The notes under the pieces: generated by a model
Told to the model about the DNA's origin: nothing
The model's database searches: none
What the model saw: only the letters and a program-made list of their open reading frames with translations
Assembly: GCF_000741575.1 (NCBI RefSeq)
Contig: NZ_JGYV01000015.1
Span: 1-43,019 of the forward strand
DNA length: 43,019 nt
Direction of reading: 5' to 3'
DNA from: Bifidobacterium cuniculi
GTDB lineage: Bacteria; Actinomycetota; Actinomycetes; Actinomycetales; Bifidobacteriaceae
Shown here: positions 1 to 8,344 of the stretch, piece by piece
Numbering within the stretch: the stretch's first letter is position 1
How the letters are laid out: each line of letters starts with the position of its first letter
Translations under genes and position numbers: made by a program

Positions 1-428
1 TTGCACTCCAACTCCAGGACACGCCGTTCGAGCTGCTGCTCGCGCGTGGGCTCGACCGGCTTGTTCACCGACCCCCTAGGCCGTCCCCGGGGCTTGGCGC
101 GCAACGCATCGTCCCCGCCTTGCTTCCACGCGGCCCGCCACCGGGCCAGCACGCTCCTGGACGCGATATGCAACCCGGCCATCACCTGGCGCGGCGACTC
201 ACCCGCCTCCAGACGGCGTACCGCCTCGAGCTTGGTCTCGTACGCGTACGAACGATGCGTGCTTCCCATATCCAGCAAAGCCTCCTTGCCACAAGCCTCG
301 TACAGGTCCTGCCAAGCACGTGCCACGCCCTGGCCTATGCCCAGTTTCGAGGAAACCGCACCATACTTGAACCCGTACTCGAACAGGACCAACGCCTGCT
401 CACGTACCTCACGACGATACACAACCAA
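1..428 (-). CDS. IS3-family transposase OrfA (partial, runs off the window)
   Basis: This is a helix-turn-helix protein of the IS150/InsJ type, the first of the two frames that IS3 elements use to make the OrfAB transposase by frameshifting. The visible 142 residues contain two tandem helix-turn-helix units: an N-terminal unit ending near VARAWQDLYE, and a second near ESPRQVMAGLHIASRSVLAR. These are followed by a basic linker (RGRPRGS) and the start of a leucine-rich helix (QLERRVLELE), where OrfA normally dimerises. An AGGAGG lies at 438-443. The TTG at 428 has 9 nt spacing to it; a GTG at 422 would have 15, so TTG 428 is preferred. The 3' end and any frameshift site are outside the window. 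Confidence 0.75.
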   Translation of the reverse strand, partial: MVVYRREVREQALVLFEYGFKYGAVSSKLGIGQGVARAWQDLYEACGKEALLDMGSTHRSYAYETKLEAVRRLEAGESPRQVMAGLHIASRSVLARWRAAWKQGGDDALRAKPRGRPRGSVNKPVEPTREQQLERRVLELEC

Positions 429-449
429 AAGAACCGTCCTCCTATTTCC

Positions 450-476
450 TGTGTCCAGAAAACGGGGGACGGATCA
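450..476 (-). repeat. Probable left terminal inverted repeat of the IS element
   Basis: On the minus strand this stretch reads TGATCCGTCCCCCGTTTTCT and continues to GGACACA, just before the ribosome binding site of the transposase gene. IS3-family ends begin with TG and often have a G/C-rich block in this position. The inner limit is approximate because the matching right end is not in the window. Confidence 0.5.
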
Positions 477-501
477 TTTTCCGTAAGAAATCTCATGACG
501 C

Positions 502-1950
502 TCAGTCCGCGGGCTGCTCCTCCTGCGGGCCCTCGCCCGAGCCATCGTCGTCGAGCAGCTTGCTCAGCTCGGCGTCCCAGTCAATCCTGTCGCCCTTCGG
601 CTTGGGCTGCTCCGCTTCGTCTTCGCCGGCCTCCTGGGGCAGTACGGGCAGCAGGTCGGGGTGGGACCACATGGCATCGCGCGCCTCCAAGCCCTGCTCG
701 CGGGTGATACGCTCCCACAGGTCGGCGGCCTCGCGGATGCGCTTGGGGCGCAGCTGCAGGCCCAGCAGGCTCTCGAAGGTCAATTCCGCGGGTCCGCCGA
801 CCGCACGTTCGCGGCGCGTCATCTCGCGCAGCTGATCGAGATGCGGCAGGTGCGCCATGCCGGCACGCCACAGCACCGTGTCGACCCACCCTTCCACCAG
901 GGCCAGCAGCGTCTCGATGGAACGCAGCGCCTCGCGCTGCTCCTCCGTGTCCGTGATGCCCACGTTCGTGAGGTTGACGGCGCCGGCCAGCGATTCGGGG
1001 TCGAGGGCGGAGGCGTCACGCAGCTGCTCCTCCATGGCGTCCAGGTCGATGGAGATGCCGCGCGCGTACTTGCCGATCAGCGCAGAGAAGCGAGGCATCA
1101 GCCACGGCACCGACGCGAACAGCCTGGCATGCGCCTGCTCGCGCAGCGCCAGGAACTCGGTGACCTCGGTCACGTCCAGGTCCAGCGACTTCGCGTAGTC
1201 CTCCACGTTCTCCATGATCAGGCCGCCCGCGGCATTGCCCAGCAGCGCAATCCCCTGGTCGAAGCTGCCCAGCACCTCCTTGGACATCGCACCCGCGGCC
1301 TGGCCCAGCTGCATGGCGTAGGACGTCTTCGCGAACAGTTTCATGAGCTGGCGCGGATCCTTCATGTCGTCGGGGATCGGAATCGGTACGGGGCCGGCGA
1401 ACATGCCCGTGATCTCGCCGTCGATGGCATCCCCCAGCCGCTCGGAGATCACCGCGGCCAGCGCGTCGTTCATGGAGGCGGCCACGGGTGCGGCGAACTT
1501 CGCCCACTCGTCGATGGTGTCCTCCACCCAGGCGGCGCGCGTCAGGGCGCTCGACTCGCCGGGGGCCGGGTCGAAATCGGTGGTCGTGTCCAGCCACAGG
1601 TTCGCGCCGCTCACCGCGCGGTGCATCCGTTCGGAATCCTGCGCGGTGACCGTGTGGGCACCCTGGCCCGCATTCGCCTGCTGCAGGGCGATGCTCCGGG
1701 CGAGCTTCACGTTGATGGGGCCGTCGTCCTCCATGGACGCCTGCATGCCGCCGAAGGAGCCCATGCCGCCGCCCGCGAAGGCCTGCATGAGCGCCTGCAT
1801 CTGGGACGGGTCGGGCAGCTGGTCGGCGTCCTGGCTGAGCATCTGCCCGCGGATCGAATCAGGCAGCTCGGCGAACTGGCGCCATGCCATCTCGCCCTGG
1901 ACAGGGCCGAAGCAGGACAGGAACCATTGGTGCAATACGTTTTCATCCAT
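502..1950 (-). CDS. Zinc-dependent metalloprotease-like protein (DUF2342 / TIGR03624 family)
   Basis: This is a member of the actinobacterial DUF2342 family, annotated as zinc metalloprotease or coenzyme-F420-associated hydrolase; its substrate is unknown. The C-terminal half carries the family signatures: FLALREQAHARLF with its histidine, LLALVEGWVD with its glutamate, GGPAELTFESLLGLQLRPKR, and a WSHPDLLPVLP motif near the end. The N-terminal 70 residues are glycine/methionine-rich and look family-variable. The C-terminal tail is acidic (DDDGSGEG). The start is taken at the second ATG of an ATG-ATG pair (1950), giving 482 residues starting MDENVLHQWF. The frame is open to 2031, and ATG 2004 lies 15 nt after a CATAGT box, so a longer form is possible. 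It is divergent from the YlbL-like gene. No signal peptide is visible. Confidence 0.75.
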   Translation of the reverse strand: MDENVLHQWFLSCFGPVQGEMAWRQFAELPDSIRGQMLSQDADQLPDPSQMQALMQAFAGGGMGSFGGMQASMEDDGPINVKLARSIALQQANAGQGAHTVTAQDSERMHRAVSGANLWLDTTTDFDPAPGESSALTRAAWVEDTIDEWAKFAAPVAASMNDALAAVISERLGDAIDGEITGMFAGPVPIPIPDDMKDPRQLMKLFAKTSYAMQLGQAAGAMSKEVLGSFDQGIALLGNAAGGLIMENVEDYAKSLDLDVTEVTEFLALREQAHARLFASVPWLMPRFSALIGKYARGISIDLDAMEEQLRDASALDPESLAGAVNLTNVGITDTEEQREALRSIETLLALVEGWVDTVLWRAGMAHLPHLDQLREMTRRERAVGGPAELTFESLLGLQLRPKRIREAADLWERITREQGLEARDAMWSHPDLLPVLPQEAGEDEAEQPKPKGDRIDWDAELSKLLDDDGSGEGPQEEQPAD

Positions 1951-2065
1951 CATCAGGTCTACAACCCCTTGTCGTTCGATGGAAGGCCTCTCCGGGCCCT
2001 CCATGGCTTTGCCGGTTCTACTATGTTTCAATCCGCGGCGGGGCGAAATAATTCCGTTCCTGCCA

Positions 2066-2071
2066 TAGTAT
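2066..2071 (+). promoter_or_regulatory. -10-like box TAGTAT, leaderless start of the YlbL-like gene
   Basis: TAGTAT is followed by 7 nt and then the ATG at 2079. No ribosome binding site precedes that ATG, so the transcript probably begins at or next to the start codon. No convincing -35 box is seen. Confidence 0.5.
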
Positions 2072-2078
2072 GGTCAAC

Positions 2079-2972
2079 ATGTCACAACACGATGCTTCCT
2101 CCCCGCAGTCCACCGCACACGGCGCGGCACCTCGCGGCGGCATTCTGCGCCGCCTGGCCGACCGGTGGCGCCGGCGACCGCTGCCGTACTTCGCCGGCGC
2201 GGCCGCGGTCGCGCTCGCAGTGGTGGTGCTCCTGCTGCCCGCCGCCTATGTCGTGGAGATGCCCGGCCCCACCCAGGACGTGCTCGGCGAGAGCGACGGC
2301 ATGCCGGTGATCGACATCAGCGGCGTGCCGGTCCATCGCGACGGCAAGGGCGAGCTGCTGCTGGTCACCGTGAACGCATCCGGCGTCCCCGGCTACCCCG
2401 TGCTGAACGCGGAGGTGCTGTGGGCCTGGGCCGATCCGCAGATGGAGGTCATGCCGCAGGAGGTCGTGTTCCCCGTCGGGCAGAGCGCCGAGGAATATGC
2501 GCAGGAATCGGACGGGCAGATGCAGTCCTCGCAGGAGGCCGCCATCACCGCGGGCCTGGACTATGCCGGGACCCTGGGCGTGGACGTGGCGGGGGCGAAG
2601 GTCACCATGCACGTGGACGACATCGGAGGGCCATCGGCGGGCATGATGTATGCGCTGGGCCTCGTGGACCTGCTCACTCCGCAGGCGGAGGCCAACGGGC
2701 AAGTGGTAGCCGGCACCGGCACCATCGACGATCAGGGGAAGGTGGGGGCCATTGGGGGCATCGACCTGAAGATGCTGGGCGCAAGGCGCGACGGTGCCTC
2801 CTGGTTCCTGGCGCCGCAGGCCAACTGCGCGCAGGTGGTGGGCAAGGTGCCCGAGGGGCTGCGCGACGTCAAGGTCGCCACGCTGCAGGAGGCCTACGAG
2901 GCGCTGGTCGCGATCGGCCGGGGCACTGCGGGCGACCTGCCGCACTGCACGGTGGAGGACGGCTCGCAGTGA
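2079..2972 (+). CDS. YlbL-like membrane-anchored Lon-type (S16) protease lacking a PDZ domain
   Basis: This is a membrane-anchored serine protease of the YlbL/Lon-C family. One transmembrane helix (about residues 38-57) follows an arginine-rich cytoplasmic start, so the protease domain should face outward. The conserved stretch VVEMPGPTQDVLG follows. The C-terminal S16 domain carries the Ser-Lys dyad: Ser186 in DIGGPSAGMMYALG and Lys231 in GGIDLKMLGA. The helper motif GTGTIDDQGKVGAIGG lies between them. Homologues in Firmicutes and many actinobacteria have a PDZ domain before the protease domain. Here residues 135-175 run directly from the GQSAEEYAQES region into the protease domain, with no room for one. 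ATG 2079 is chosen over ATG 2070 because of the -10 box 7 nt upstream. Known YlbL proteins act in envelope-stress and division control; the target here is unknown. Confidence 0.8.
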   Translation: MSQHDASSPQSTAHGAAPRGGILRRLADRWRRRPLPYFAGAAAVALAVVVLLLPAAYVVEMPGPTQDVLGESDGMPVIDISGVPVHRDGKGELLLVTVNASGVPGYPVLNAEVLWAWADPQMEVMPQEVVFPVGQSAEEYAQESDGQMQSSQEAAITAGLDYAGTLGVDVAGAKVTMHVDDIGGPSAGMMYALGLVDLLTPQAEANGQVVAGTGTIDDQGKVGAIGGIDLKMLGARRDGASWFLAPQANCAQVVGKVPEGLRDVKVATLQEAYEALVAIGRGTAGDLPHCTVEDGSQ

Positions 2973-2990
2973 GCTGTTCCATGGGTTTGC

Positions 2991-2996
2991 TATATT
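2991..2996 (+). promoter_or_regulatory. -10-like box TATATT, leaderless start of the DUF3052 gene
   Basis: TATATT is followed by 7 nt (GGCGAAC) and GTG 3004. No ribosome binding site precedes the GTG. Confidence 0.55.
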
Positions 2997-3003
2997 GGCG
3001 AAC

Positions 3004-3426
3004 GTGAATCAAACAGCATCTGACAAAGCCGAGGAGTTCGGCTTCGGCGCGGGGGACCTGGTCCAGGAATGGCTCTGGGACGATGACGTGGACGAGGCGA
3101 TCCGGGAGAACATCGAGACGTTGACCGGCGAGGAGCTGGTGGACGAGGAGTACGACGGCGCCGTCGATGGTTCGATCATCTGGTGGCGTGACGGGGATGA
3201 CGAGGACGCCCTGTCGGACACGATCGTGGATGCATACTCGGTGCTGGGGCAGGATGGCCCGATGTGGCTGCTCACCCCCAAGCCGGGACGCACCGGTGCC
3301 GCCAGCGCGCAGATCGTGCAGAACGCGGCGAAGACCGCGGGCATGAACGCCTCCACGCCCCTGACGGTCAGCGGGGACTGGAACGGCGTGCGCCTGCGCG
3401 CCTACGGAAAGAGCGCCAACCGCTGA
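3004..3426 (+). CDS. DUF3052 family protein
   Basis: This 140-residue soluble acidic protein belongs to the actinobacterial DUF3052 family, whose function is unknown. Family features seen are the N-terminal FGFGAGDLVQEWLWDDDVDE, then LTGEELVDEEYDG, SIIWWRDGDDED and WLLTPKPGRTGAA, and near the end a SGDWNGVRLRAYG motif. The GTG start is set by the TATATT box 7 nt upstream and by the family's N-terminus; the frame itself extends further upstream through the YlbL-like gene. It stands alone between that gene and tRNA-Val, with its own promoter. No catalytic residues can be assigned. Confidence 0.8.
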   Translation: MNQTASDKAEEFGFGAGDLVQEWLWDDDVDEAIRENIETLTGEELVDEEYDGAVDGSIIWWRDGDDEDALSDTIVDAYSVLGQDGPMWLLTPKPGRTGAASAQIVQNAAKTAGMNASTPLTVSGDWNGVRLRAYGKSANR

Positions 3427-3427
3427 C

Positions 3428-3462
3428 CCGGTCCGGGTGCCGCGATGTCGGTGCCGGACCGG
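3428..3462. terminator. Inverted repeat after the DUF3052 gene (possible terminator)
   Basis: CCGGTCCGG and CCGGACCGG form a 9-bp stem with a 17-nt loop two bases after the stop codon. It is followed by a pyrimidine-rich rather than a pure T tract, so factor-independent termination is only possible. Confidence 0.4.
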
Positions 3463-3506
3463 CCTCCGCTTCCTTGTTTGCCCCCGTCGGTAGACTGTGA
3501 AGCCCC

Positions 3507-3580
3507 GGGCGATTAGCTCAGTTGGTTAGAGCGCCACCTTTACACGGTGGATGTCAGGAGTTCGAGTCTCTTATCGCCCA
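3507..3580 (+). tRNA. tRNA-Val (anticodon TAC)
   Basis: A 74-nt cloverleaf can be folded by eye. The acceptor stem is GGGCGAT/ATCGCCC with discriminator A. The D arm is GCTCAGTTGGTTAGAGC. The anticodon stem CCACC/GGTGG encloses the loop TTTACAC with anticodon TAC. The T loop is TTCGAGT. The 3' CCA is not encoded. TAC reads GTA and related valine codons. A TAGACT box at 3491-3496 is a candidate -10. Confidence 0.95.
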
Positions 3581-3637
3581 CTTGCGCCTCCTTGTGCTGT
3601 CAGCGCATGGAAGCCGTCCTTCCGCGGTGCGCGACCG

Positions 3638-3643
3638 TATAAT
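3638..3643 (+). promoter_or_regulatory. Consensus -10 box TATAAT, leaderless start of the 3650 gene
   Basis: A perfect TATAAT is followed by 6 nt (CGCAGC) and then ATG 3650. This is the clearest of the leaderless-type promoters in the window. Confidence 0.65.
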
Positions 3644-3649
3644 CGCAGC

Positions 3650-4144
3650 ATGAACAGTCCCCTGGAGAACCTGCCGAATCCCTGGCGGGCGTTGCAGGCC
3701 ATGGTGCCGAACCCTGCCAAGCGGGACGCCGAGCTCACGGAACGCATCAGCGCACTCGAACTGGAACTGGACCGTTCCATCGCGCAATCGCAGTGGCAGG
3801 GCATCGAACATGACCGCCGCATCGGCGAACTGAGCGCCGCAGTGTCCTCCCTGCGAGCGGACCAGGGCATCCGCACGCGTCGGTGGGCCGGCGCCGACAC
3901 CGCGTGCTCGCTGGTCCTCCTGGTGCTGGCATGCGCCGTGACGGTTGTGGCGGTGCTGTCCGCCTGCGGCGTGATGGGCACGGCGCGGCCGGCCCTGCGG
4001 TGGGTCGCCTGGACGCTGGCGGCCGTGGGCGTGGCCCTCGCCGCATTGCTGGCCTGGGCCCGTGGGCGCATGCCGCGCACCTCGCGCATGGGAGCGCTCT
4101 TCGAGGCCGCCGTGGTCATGCTGGCCTGCTCGTGGATGCTCTAG
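3650..4144 (+). CDS. Small membrane protein of unknown function with N-terminal coiled coil
   Basis: I do not recognise this 164-residue protein. Residues 1-25 are proline-rich, and residues 25-75 (AELTERISALELELDRS onward) look like a charged coiled coil. After a short basic stretch come three hydrophobic helices at roughly 83-107, 113-133 and 145-163, with arginines between the last two. The C-terminus ends right after the last helix. ATG 3650 is chosen because a consensus TATAAT lies 6 nt upstream. The layout suggests a membrane anchor with a cytoplasmic oligomerisation segment. It lies just before a DivIVA-like gene, but no functional link can be shown. Confidence 0.6.
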   Translation: MNSPLENLPNPWRALQAMVPNPAKRDAELTERISALELELDRSIAQSQWQGIEHDRRIGELSAAVSSLRADQGIRTRRWAGADTACSLVLLVLACAVTVVAVLSACGVMGTARPALRWVAWTLAAVGVALAALLAWARGRMPRTSRMGALFEAAVVMLACSWML

Positions 4145-4244
4145 GCGCGCATACCGGCTCGGGTGTATCTTGGGGATTCGGGACGATGCGTCTCGAAGCC
4201 CACGTAATCTGGAACATGAACGTTGTCTGGAGGAGGAAAAGTCG

Positions 4245-5786
4245 ATGGCTCAGCAAACGGACGCCGACAGCGGCAAGCCGACCATTGCGCGGGTGAGCAA
4301 GCGCAAAAAGGGATATGACGTCCGCCAGGTGGATGCCTTCCTTGAACAGGCCCACGCCTTGTACGACAGCGACGACATGCAGCTCAAGCGCCAGGACATC
4401 CAGGACGCGTCCTTCGACATCGTCAAGGGCGGATACGCCATCCCGCAGGTGGATGCCGCGCTGGAACGCCTCGAACGCGCGGTGGGCGACAAGCAGACCT
4501 CCTATGACATCGCAGAACTGGGGCGCGTGGCGTGGAAGGCGCAGGCCGAGGCGCAGTTCCGCGCCCTCGAGGAGCACGCCGCCCGCGCCTCCGGCGAACG
4601 TTTCGCCCCCGGCAAGCCGAAGGTCCCCTCCTATGACCGCAAGCAGGTGGACCGCCTCATCGACCGCATCATGGCCAAGGCGGAATTCGAACTCGAATGC
4701 GTCAACGCGGACAGGACCTACGTGGACAATCCGGATGACCCGGACCCGCAGGTCACCGCGAAGTCCGTCTCCGACGTGACCTTCACCCAGCGCGTGGGCA
4801 AGCATGGGTACGACGAGCGCCAGGTGGACTATTACCTCAATGCCTGCGTCGACCTGTTGGGCCGTCTTGAATCCTATGCCCGCATCGCCGACTACGTGAA
4901 GCCCTCTGCATCGCATGCCGCATCCGCGGATGGCGCCGTCCCGCAGGCGACTGCGGCCGCCGCGCAGACGCAGGTCATCGCGCCCCTGATCCTCGGCGAC
5001 GGCCACAAGGTCGAACCAGCCCCGGTCGACTTCGCGGCGGCATCGGCCGTGGAGGAGTTTACGGCCGTCCCGGCCGGCGACGTTCCCGGCACGGACGATG
5101 CCAATGCAAGCTTCGACGAGGTCGCCCAGGCCGAGCAGGCCATCTTCACCGGACCGATCGCCATCCCAGTGGCAGACGCCGATGCCGACGACGCGCAGGG
5201 GCCGCAAGCGGCCGCCGAGACCCCGGCACCCGCCTACCGGCCCATCGTGGAACCCACGTCCGCGGTCGCCCAGACGCATACCCTTTCCGACATCAAGCCG
5301 ATCACCCCGGCCCCCCGCACCATCCCCGCGCACGAGCAGGCCGCCCAGACAGCCGGTTCGATGGCAGAGACCGGCCGGATCAGTGCGGTCCCGGCCGTCA
5401 CCGCCATCAGCGACGAGACGACGGTCACCGTCCCCGAGCATGCCATGGGCGACGATTTCCAGTCGCCGTCCCTGGCGGCCCTGGCCTCCATGGCCCAGGT
5501 CTCCTCGGAGCCGACCGTGGAACCCGCCCCCACCGGACCCATCCCGCTGCACGGCCTCGCCGTGCCGAAGCTCAGCGCCCTGTCCATCCCGGACCTGCCC
5601 ATGCCCGTACGCCATGACCAGCCGGCGGACGGTACCGGCGCGGGGACGGACGACGCGGCCGCGGCGGACGAGACGGCGGCCACCCCGAGCCTCGAATCGG
5701 AGATCCCCGACCTGTCCTTCCCGACCATCTCGACCGACGAACCCCTCATCATCGACGACAAGCCGAACCAACGCTACCATGGCTGA
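4245..5786 (+). CDS. DivIVA-domain protein with four GYD-type motifs and a long disordered tail
   Basis: This 513-residue cytoplasmic protein is related to DivIVA/Wag31, the coiled-coil scaffold that recognises curved membrane at poles and septa. The N-terminal 215 residues contain four copies of the short motif that begins the DivIVA domain: GYDVRQVDAF (23-32), GYAIPQVDAA (63-72), SYDRKQVDRL (129-138) and GYDERQVDYY (188-197). Each is followed by a short helix. The remaining 300 residues are rich in Ala, Pro, Thr and Asp and predicted disordered. The ATG at 4245 follows a strong GGAGGAGG with good spacing. The last 8 nt overlap the dxr start, so the two are translationally coupled. The second motif lacks the usual Asp (A-I-P). 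The function is inferred from the motifs only; the canonical divIVA is at 27567. Confidence 0.75.
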   Translation: MAQQTDADSGKPTIARVSKRKKGYDVRQVDAFLEQAHALYDSDDMQLKRQDIQDASFDIVKGGYAIPQVDAALERLERAVGDKQTSYDIAELGRVAWKAQAEAQFRALEEHAARASGERFAPGKPKVPSYDRKQVDRLIDRIMAKAEFELECVNADRTYVDNPDDPDPQVTAKSVSDVTFTQRVGKHGYDERQVDYYLNACVDLLGRLESYARIADYVKPSASHAASADGAVPQATAAAAQTQVIAPLILGDGHKVEPAPVDFAAASAVEEFTAVPAGDVPGTDDANASFDEVAQAEQAIFTGPIAIPVADADADDAQGPQAAAETPAPAYRPIVEPTSAVAQTHTLSDIKPITPAPRTIPAHEQAAQTAGSMAETGRISAVPAVTAISDETTVTVPEHAMGDDFQSPSLAALASMAQVSSEPTVEPAPTGPIPLHGLAVPKLSALSIPDLPMPVRHDQPADGTGAGTDDAAAADETAATPSLESEIPDLSFPTISTDEPLIIDDKPNQRYHG

Positions 5787-6972
5787 ACCAGGATTCCCCC
5801 GCACCCTCGTCATCCTCGGCTCCACCGGCTCCATCGGCACCCAGGGGCTCGATGTGGTCGGCAGACACCGCGACCTCTTCCAGGTGACCGGCCTCGCCGC
5901 CGGCGGCGCCCATGTCGACCTGCTCGCACGACAGGCCGTCTCGTTCGGCGTGGCACGCGTCGTGGTGGCCGACCCCGGCGCCAGGCAGCGCCTGCGTGAG
6001 GCCCTTGACGCCCTCGGCGCCGTGGACACCCGCATCGATGCCGGCGAACGGGCCGTGGCCGAACTTGCCGGAAGCGGCGCCGACGTGGTGCTCAACGGCA
6101 TTACCGGCTCCATCGGCCTGGCGCCGTCCATCGCCGCCCTGCAGGCAGGGTCGCGGCTGGCGCTCGCCAACAAGGAGTCCGTGGTCGCCGGAGGCCATCT
6201 CCTCTTCGATGCACGCACCCGGCCAGACCAGATCAACCCCGTCGATTCGGAGCATTCCGCCATCTGGCAATCCCTGCGCTCCGGCGCGCACGCGGAAGTC
6301 AGCAAGCTCATCGTGACCGCCTCGGGCGGTCCCTTCCGGGGCCGCAAGCGCGCCGACCTGGTCCACGTGACCCCCGAACAGGCCCTGAACCACCCCACGT
6401 GGCGGATGGGACCCGTGGTGACCATCAACTCCTCGACCCTCATGAACAAGGGCCTGGAGGTGATTGAGGCGAGCCGCCTGTTCGACGTGCCGCCTTCGCG
6501 CATCGAGGTGACGGTCCATCCGCAGTCCATCGTGCACTCCATGGTCGAGTTCCGCGACGGCGCGACCATCTGCCAGGCCTCCCCGCCGGACATGCGCCTG
6601 CCGATTGCGCTCGGCCTGTCGGCGCCGGTGCGCCTGGGCGACGTGGCCGCCGCCTGCGATTGGCACTCGGCCGCCCAATGGACCTTCGAGCCGCTGGACG
6701 ACGAGACCTTCCCGGCGGTGCGCCTGGCGCGCCAGTGCCTGGAAGCCTCCCAGATGCACACCACCGTACTCAACGCCGCCAACGAGCAGGCCGTGCATGC
6801 CTTCCTCGACCACCGCCTGCCCTACCTCGGGATCGTGGACACCGTGGCCGAGGTCATCGACCGGATGGATGGCCGCCTGCGCGCCCAGGCGCGCTTCACG
6901 GACGTCGACGACATGCTGGCGCTCGAGCACGAGGCACGCGCACGTGCCGACGAGCTGATCGCCCGGAGCTGA
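5779..6972 (+). CDS. dxr: 1-deoxy-D-xylulose 5-phosphate reductoisomerase
   Basis: Dxr (IspC) converts DXP to 2-C-methyl-D-erythritol 4-phosphate with NADPH, the committed step of the MEP isoprenoid pathway. The 397-residue protein has the usual length. The NADPH-binding GSTGSIG is at residues 14-20. NKES (131-134) and the metal-binding VDSEHSA (Asp156, Glu158) form the active site, with SGGPF and NKGLEVIEA following. The loop between MGPVVTINSS and NKGLEV is intact. ATG 5779 lies inside the 3' end of the DivIVA-like gene with an 8-nt overlap, implying coupled translation. ispG, two steps before the pathway's end, follows after about 120 bp with its own promoter. Confidence 0.95.
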   Translation: MAEPGFPRTLVILGSTGSIGTQGLDVVGRHRDLFQVTGLAAGGAHVDLLARQAVSFGVARVVVADPGARQRLREALDALGAVDTRIDAGERAVAELAGSGADVVLNGITGSIGLAPSIAALQAGSRLALANKESVVAGGHLLFDARTRPDQINPVDSEHSAIWQSLRSGAHAEVSKLIVTASGGPFRGRKRADLVHVTPEQALNHPTWRMGPVVTINSSTLMNKGLEVIEASRLFDVPPSRIEVTVHPQSIVHSMVEFRDGATICQASPPDMRLPIALGLSAPVRLGDVAAACDWHSAAQWTFEPLDDETFPAVRLARQCLEASQMHTTVLNAANEQAVHAFLDHRLPYLGIVDTVAEVIDRMDGRLRAQARFTDVDDMLALEHEARARADELIARS

Positions 6973-7026
6973 CCACCCCTGCATCCCGGTGCGCACGGGC
7001 AGCCGGGGCCGTCCTCGCGCCATCGC

Positions 7027-7055
7027 TTGAGGTTTTCCGTGACCCGTCCTAAGTT
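7027..7055 (+). promoter_or_regulatory. Candidate promoter of ispG
   Basis: TTGAGG (7027-7032) and TAAGTT (7050-7055) are separated by exactly 17 bp. A start about 7 nt downstream would give a leader of roughly 28 nt containing the GAGGAA ribosome binding site of ispG. Confidence 0.5.
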
Positions 7056-7089
7056 GGATGAAGTTTTTGCATCGATTCGAGGAAGTGAC

Positions 7090-8304
7090 ATGACATCCCT
7101 GGAAAAGCCGTTCCGCAAGACCGGGGCCGCCGCCATCAGCGAAAGCCCCCTGCACGCGCGCCGCGTATCGCGCAGGATCATGGTCGGCCCCGTTCCCGTG
7201 GGCGGAGGGGCCCCCGTATCCGTGCAGTCGATGACGAACACGCGCACCGCGGACGTCGGCGCCACCCTGCAGCAGATCGCCGAGCTCACGGCCGCCGGCT
7301 GCGACATCGTCCGCGTGGCGGTCCCCAAGCAGGAGGACGCGGACGCCCTCGCGCAGATCGTGCGCAAGTCGCCGATCCCCGTGATCGCCGACATCCATTT
7401 CCAGAGCAAGTACGTCTTCGAGGCCATCGACGCCGGCTGTGCGGCCGTGCGCGTCAACCCCGGCAACATCCGCAAGTTCGAGGAGGTGGGCCCCTCCATC
7501 TGCCAGGCGGCCACGGACGCGGGCATCTCGCTGCGCATCGGCGTCAACGCCGGTTCGCTCGACAAGGAGCTCTACGAACGTTTCGGCGGCCCCACGCCGC
7601 AGGCGCTGGTCGCCTCGGCGCTCAAGGAAGCCCGCATGTTCGAGGACGTCGGATTCCACGACTTCAAGATCTCCGTCAAGCACCACGACCCGGTCACCAT
7701 GGTGCAGACCTACCGCCTGCTTGCCGCACAGGGTGACTGGCCCCTGCACCTGGGCGTCACCGAAGCAGGGCCGGCATGGCAGGGCACCATCAAGTCATGC
7801 ATCGCCTTCGGCGCCCTGCTCGCGGAAGGCATCGGCGACACCATCCGCGTCTCCCTCTCCGCGCCGCCCGTGGAGGAAGTCAAGGTCGGCTGCAAGATCC
7901 TCGAATACCTGGGCCTGCGCGAACGCAAGTTCGACATCATCTCCTGCCCGAGCTGCGGGCGCGCCCAGGTGGACGTCATCGAGCTGGCGAACGCCGTCAC
8001 CGAGGGCCTCCAGGAAATCACGGCCCCCATCCGTGTGGCCGTCATGGGATGCATCGTCAACGGCCCCGGCGAGGCCCGCGAGGCGGACCTCGGCGTGGCC
8101 TCCGGCAACGGCAAGGGGCAGATCTTCATCAAGGGCAAGGTCGTGCAGACCGTTCCCGAGGACCGGATCGTGCCCACCCTGCTCGAGCACGCCCACCGCA
8201 TCGCCGAGACGATGGAACGCGACGGCAAGGTCGACCCGAACGCCACCGGGCCGGTCGTCGTGCCGATCACCGGCCACGACCATGGGCAGGAGCACGCCGC
8301 CTAG
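7090..8304 (+). CDS. ispG: (E)-4-hydroxy-3-methylbut-2-enyl diphosphate synthase
   Basis: IspG (GcpE) makes HMBPP from MEcPP using a [4Fe-4S] cluster, the penultimate MEP-pathway step. The 404-residue protein has the TIM-barrel half ([38 protein letters not shown]) and the C-terminal iron-sulfur half. Cluster ligands are Cys286 and Cys289 in [12 protein letters not shown] and Cys321 in [11 protein letters not shown]; the following Glu328 is the usual fourth ligand. The ATG at 7090 is chosen because GAGGAA precedes it at good spacing. The frame is open to 7027, but that region holds the promoter. It lies next to dxr and upstream of a membrane hydrolase gene. Confidence 0.95.
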   Translation: MTSLEKPFRKTGAAAISESPLHARRVSRRIMVGPVPVGGGAPVSVQSMTNTRTADVGATLQQIAELTAAGCDIVRVAVPKQEDADALAQIVRKSPIPVIADIHFQSKYVFEAIDAGCAAVRVNPGNIRKFEEVGPSICQAATDAGISLRIGVNAGSLDKELYERFGGPTPQALVASALKEARMFEDVGFHDFKISVKHHDPVTMVQTYRLLAAQGDWPLHLGVTEAGPAWQGTIKSCIAFGALLAEGIGDTIRVSLSAPPVEEVKVGCKILEYLGLRERKFDIISCPSCGRAQVDVIELANAVTEGLQEITAPIRVAVMGCIVNGPGEAREADLGVASGNGKGQIFIKGKVVQTVPEDRIVPTLLEHAHRIAETMERDGKVDPNATGPVVVPITGHDHGQEHAA

Positions 8305-8344
8305 CGTGGCCCACGCAAGGACGACAACGTACCCGGACAACCAG

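Larger units (their letters stand above)
1..476 (-). mobile_element. IS3-family (IS150-like) insertion sequence, left end only
   Basis: The first 476 bases read, on the minus strand, as the left end of an insertion sequence: a terminal sequence beginning TG, a ribosome binding site and an OrfA-type transposase gene running off the window edge. The element stops 26 bp beyond the stop codon of the neighbouring metalloprotease-like gene, so that gene is not interrupted. The right end, the OrfB integrase and the target duplication lie outside the window. The family call rests on the OrfA protein and the TG-type terminus. Confidence 0.75.

Noticed and set aside
3551..4144. A longer start at 3551 for the small membrane protein
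   Set aside because: It would begin inside tRNA-Val; the consensus TATAAT 6 nt before ATG 3650 fixes the start.
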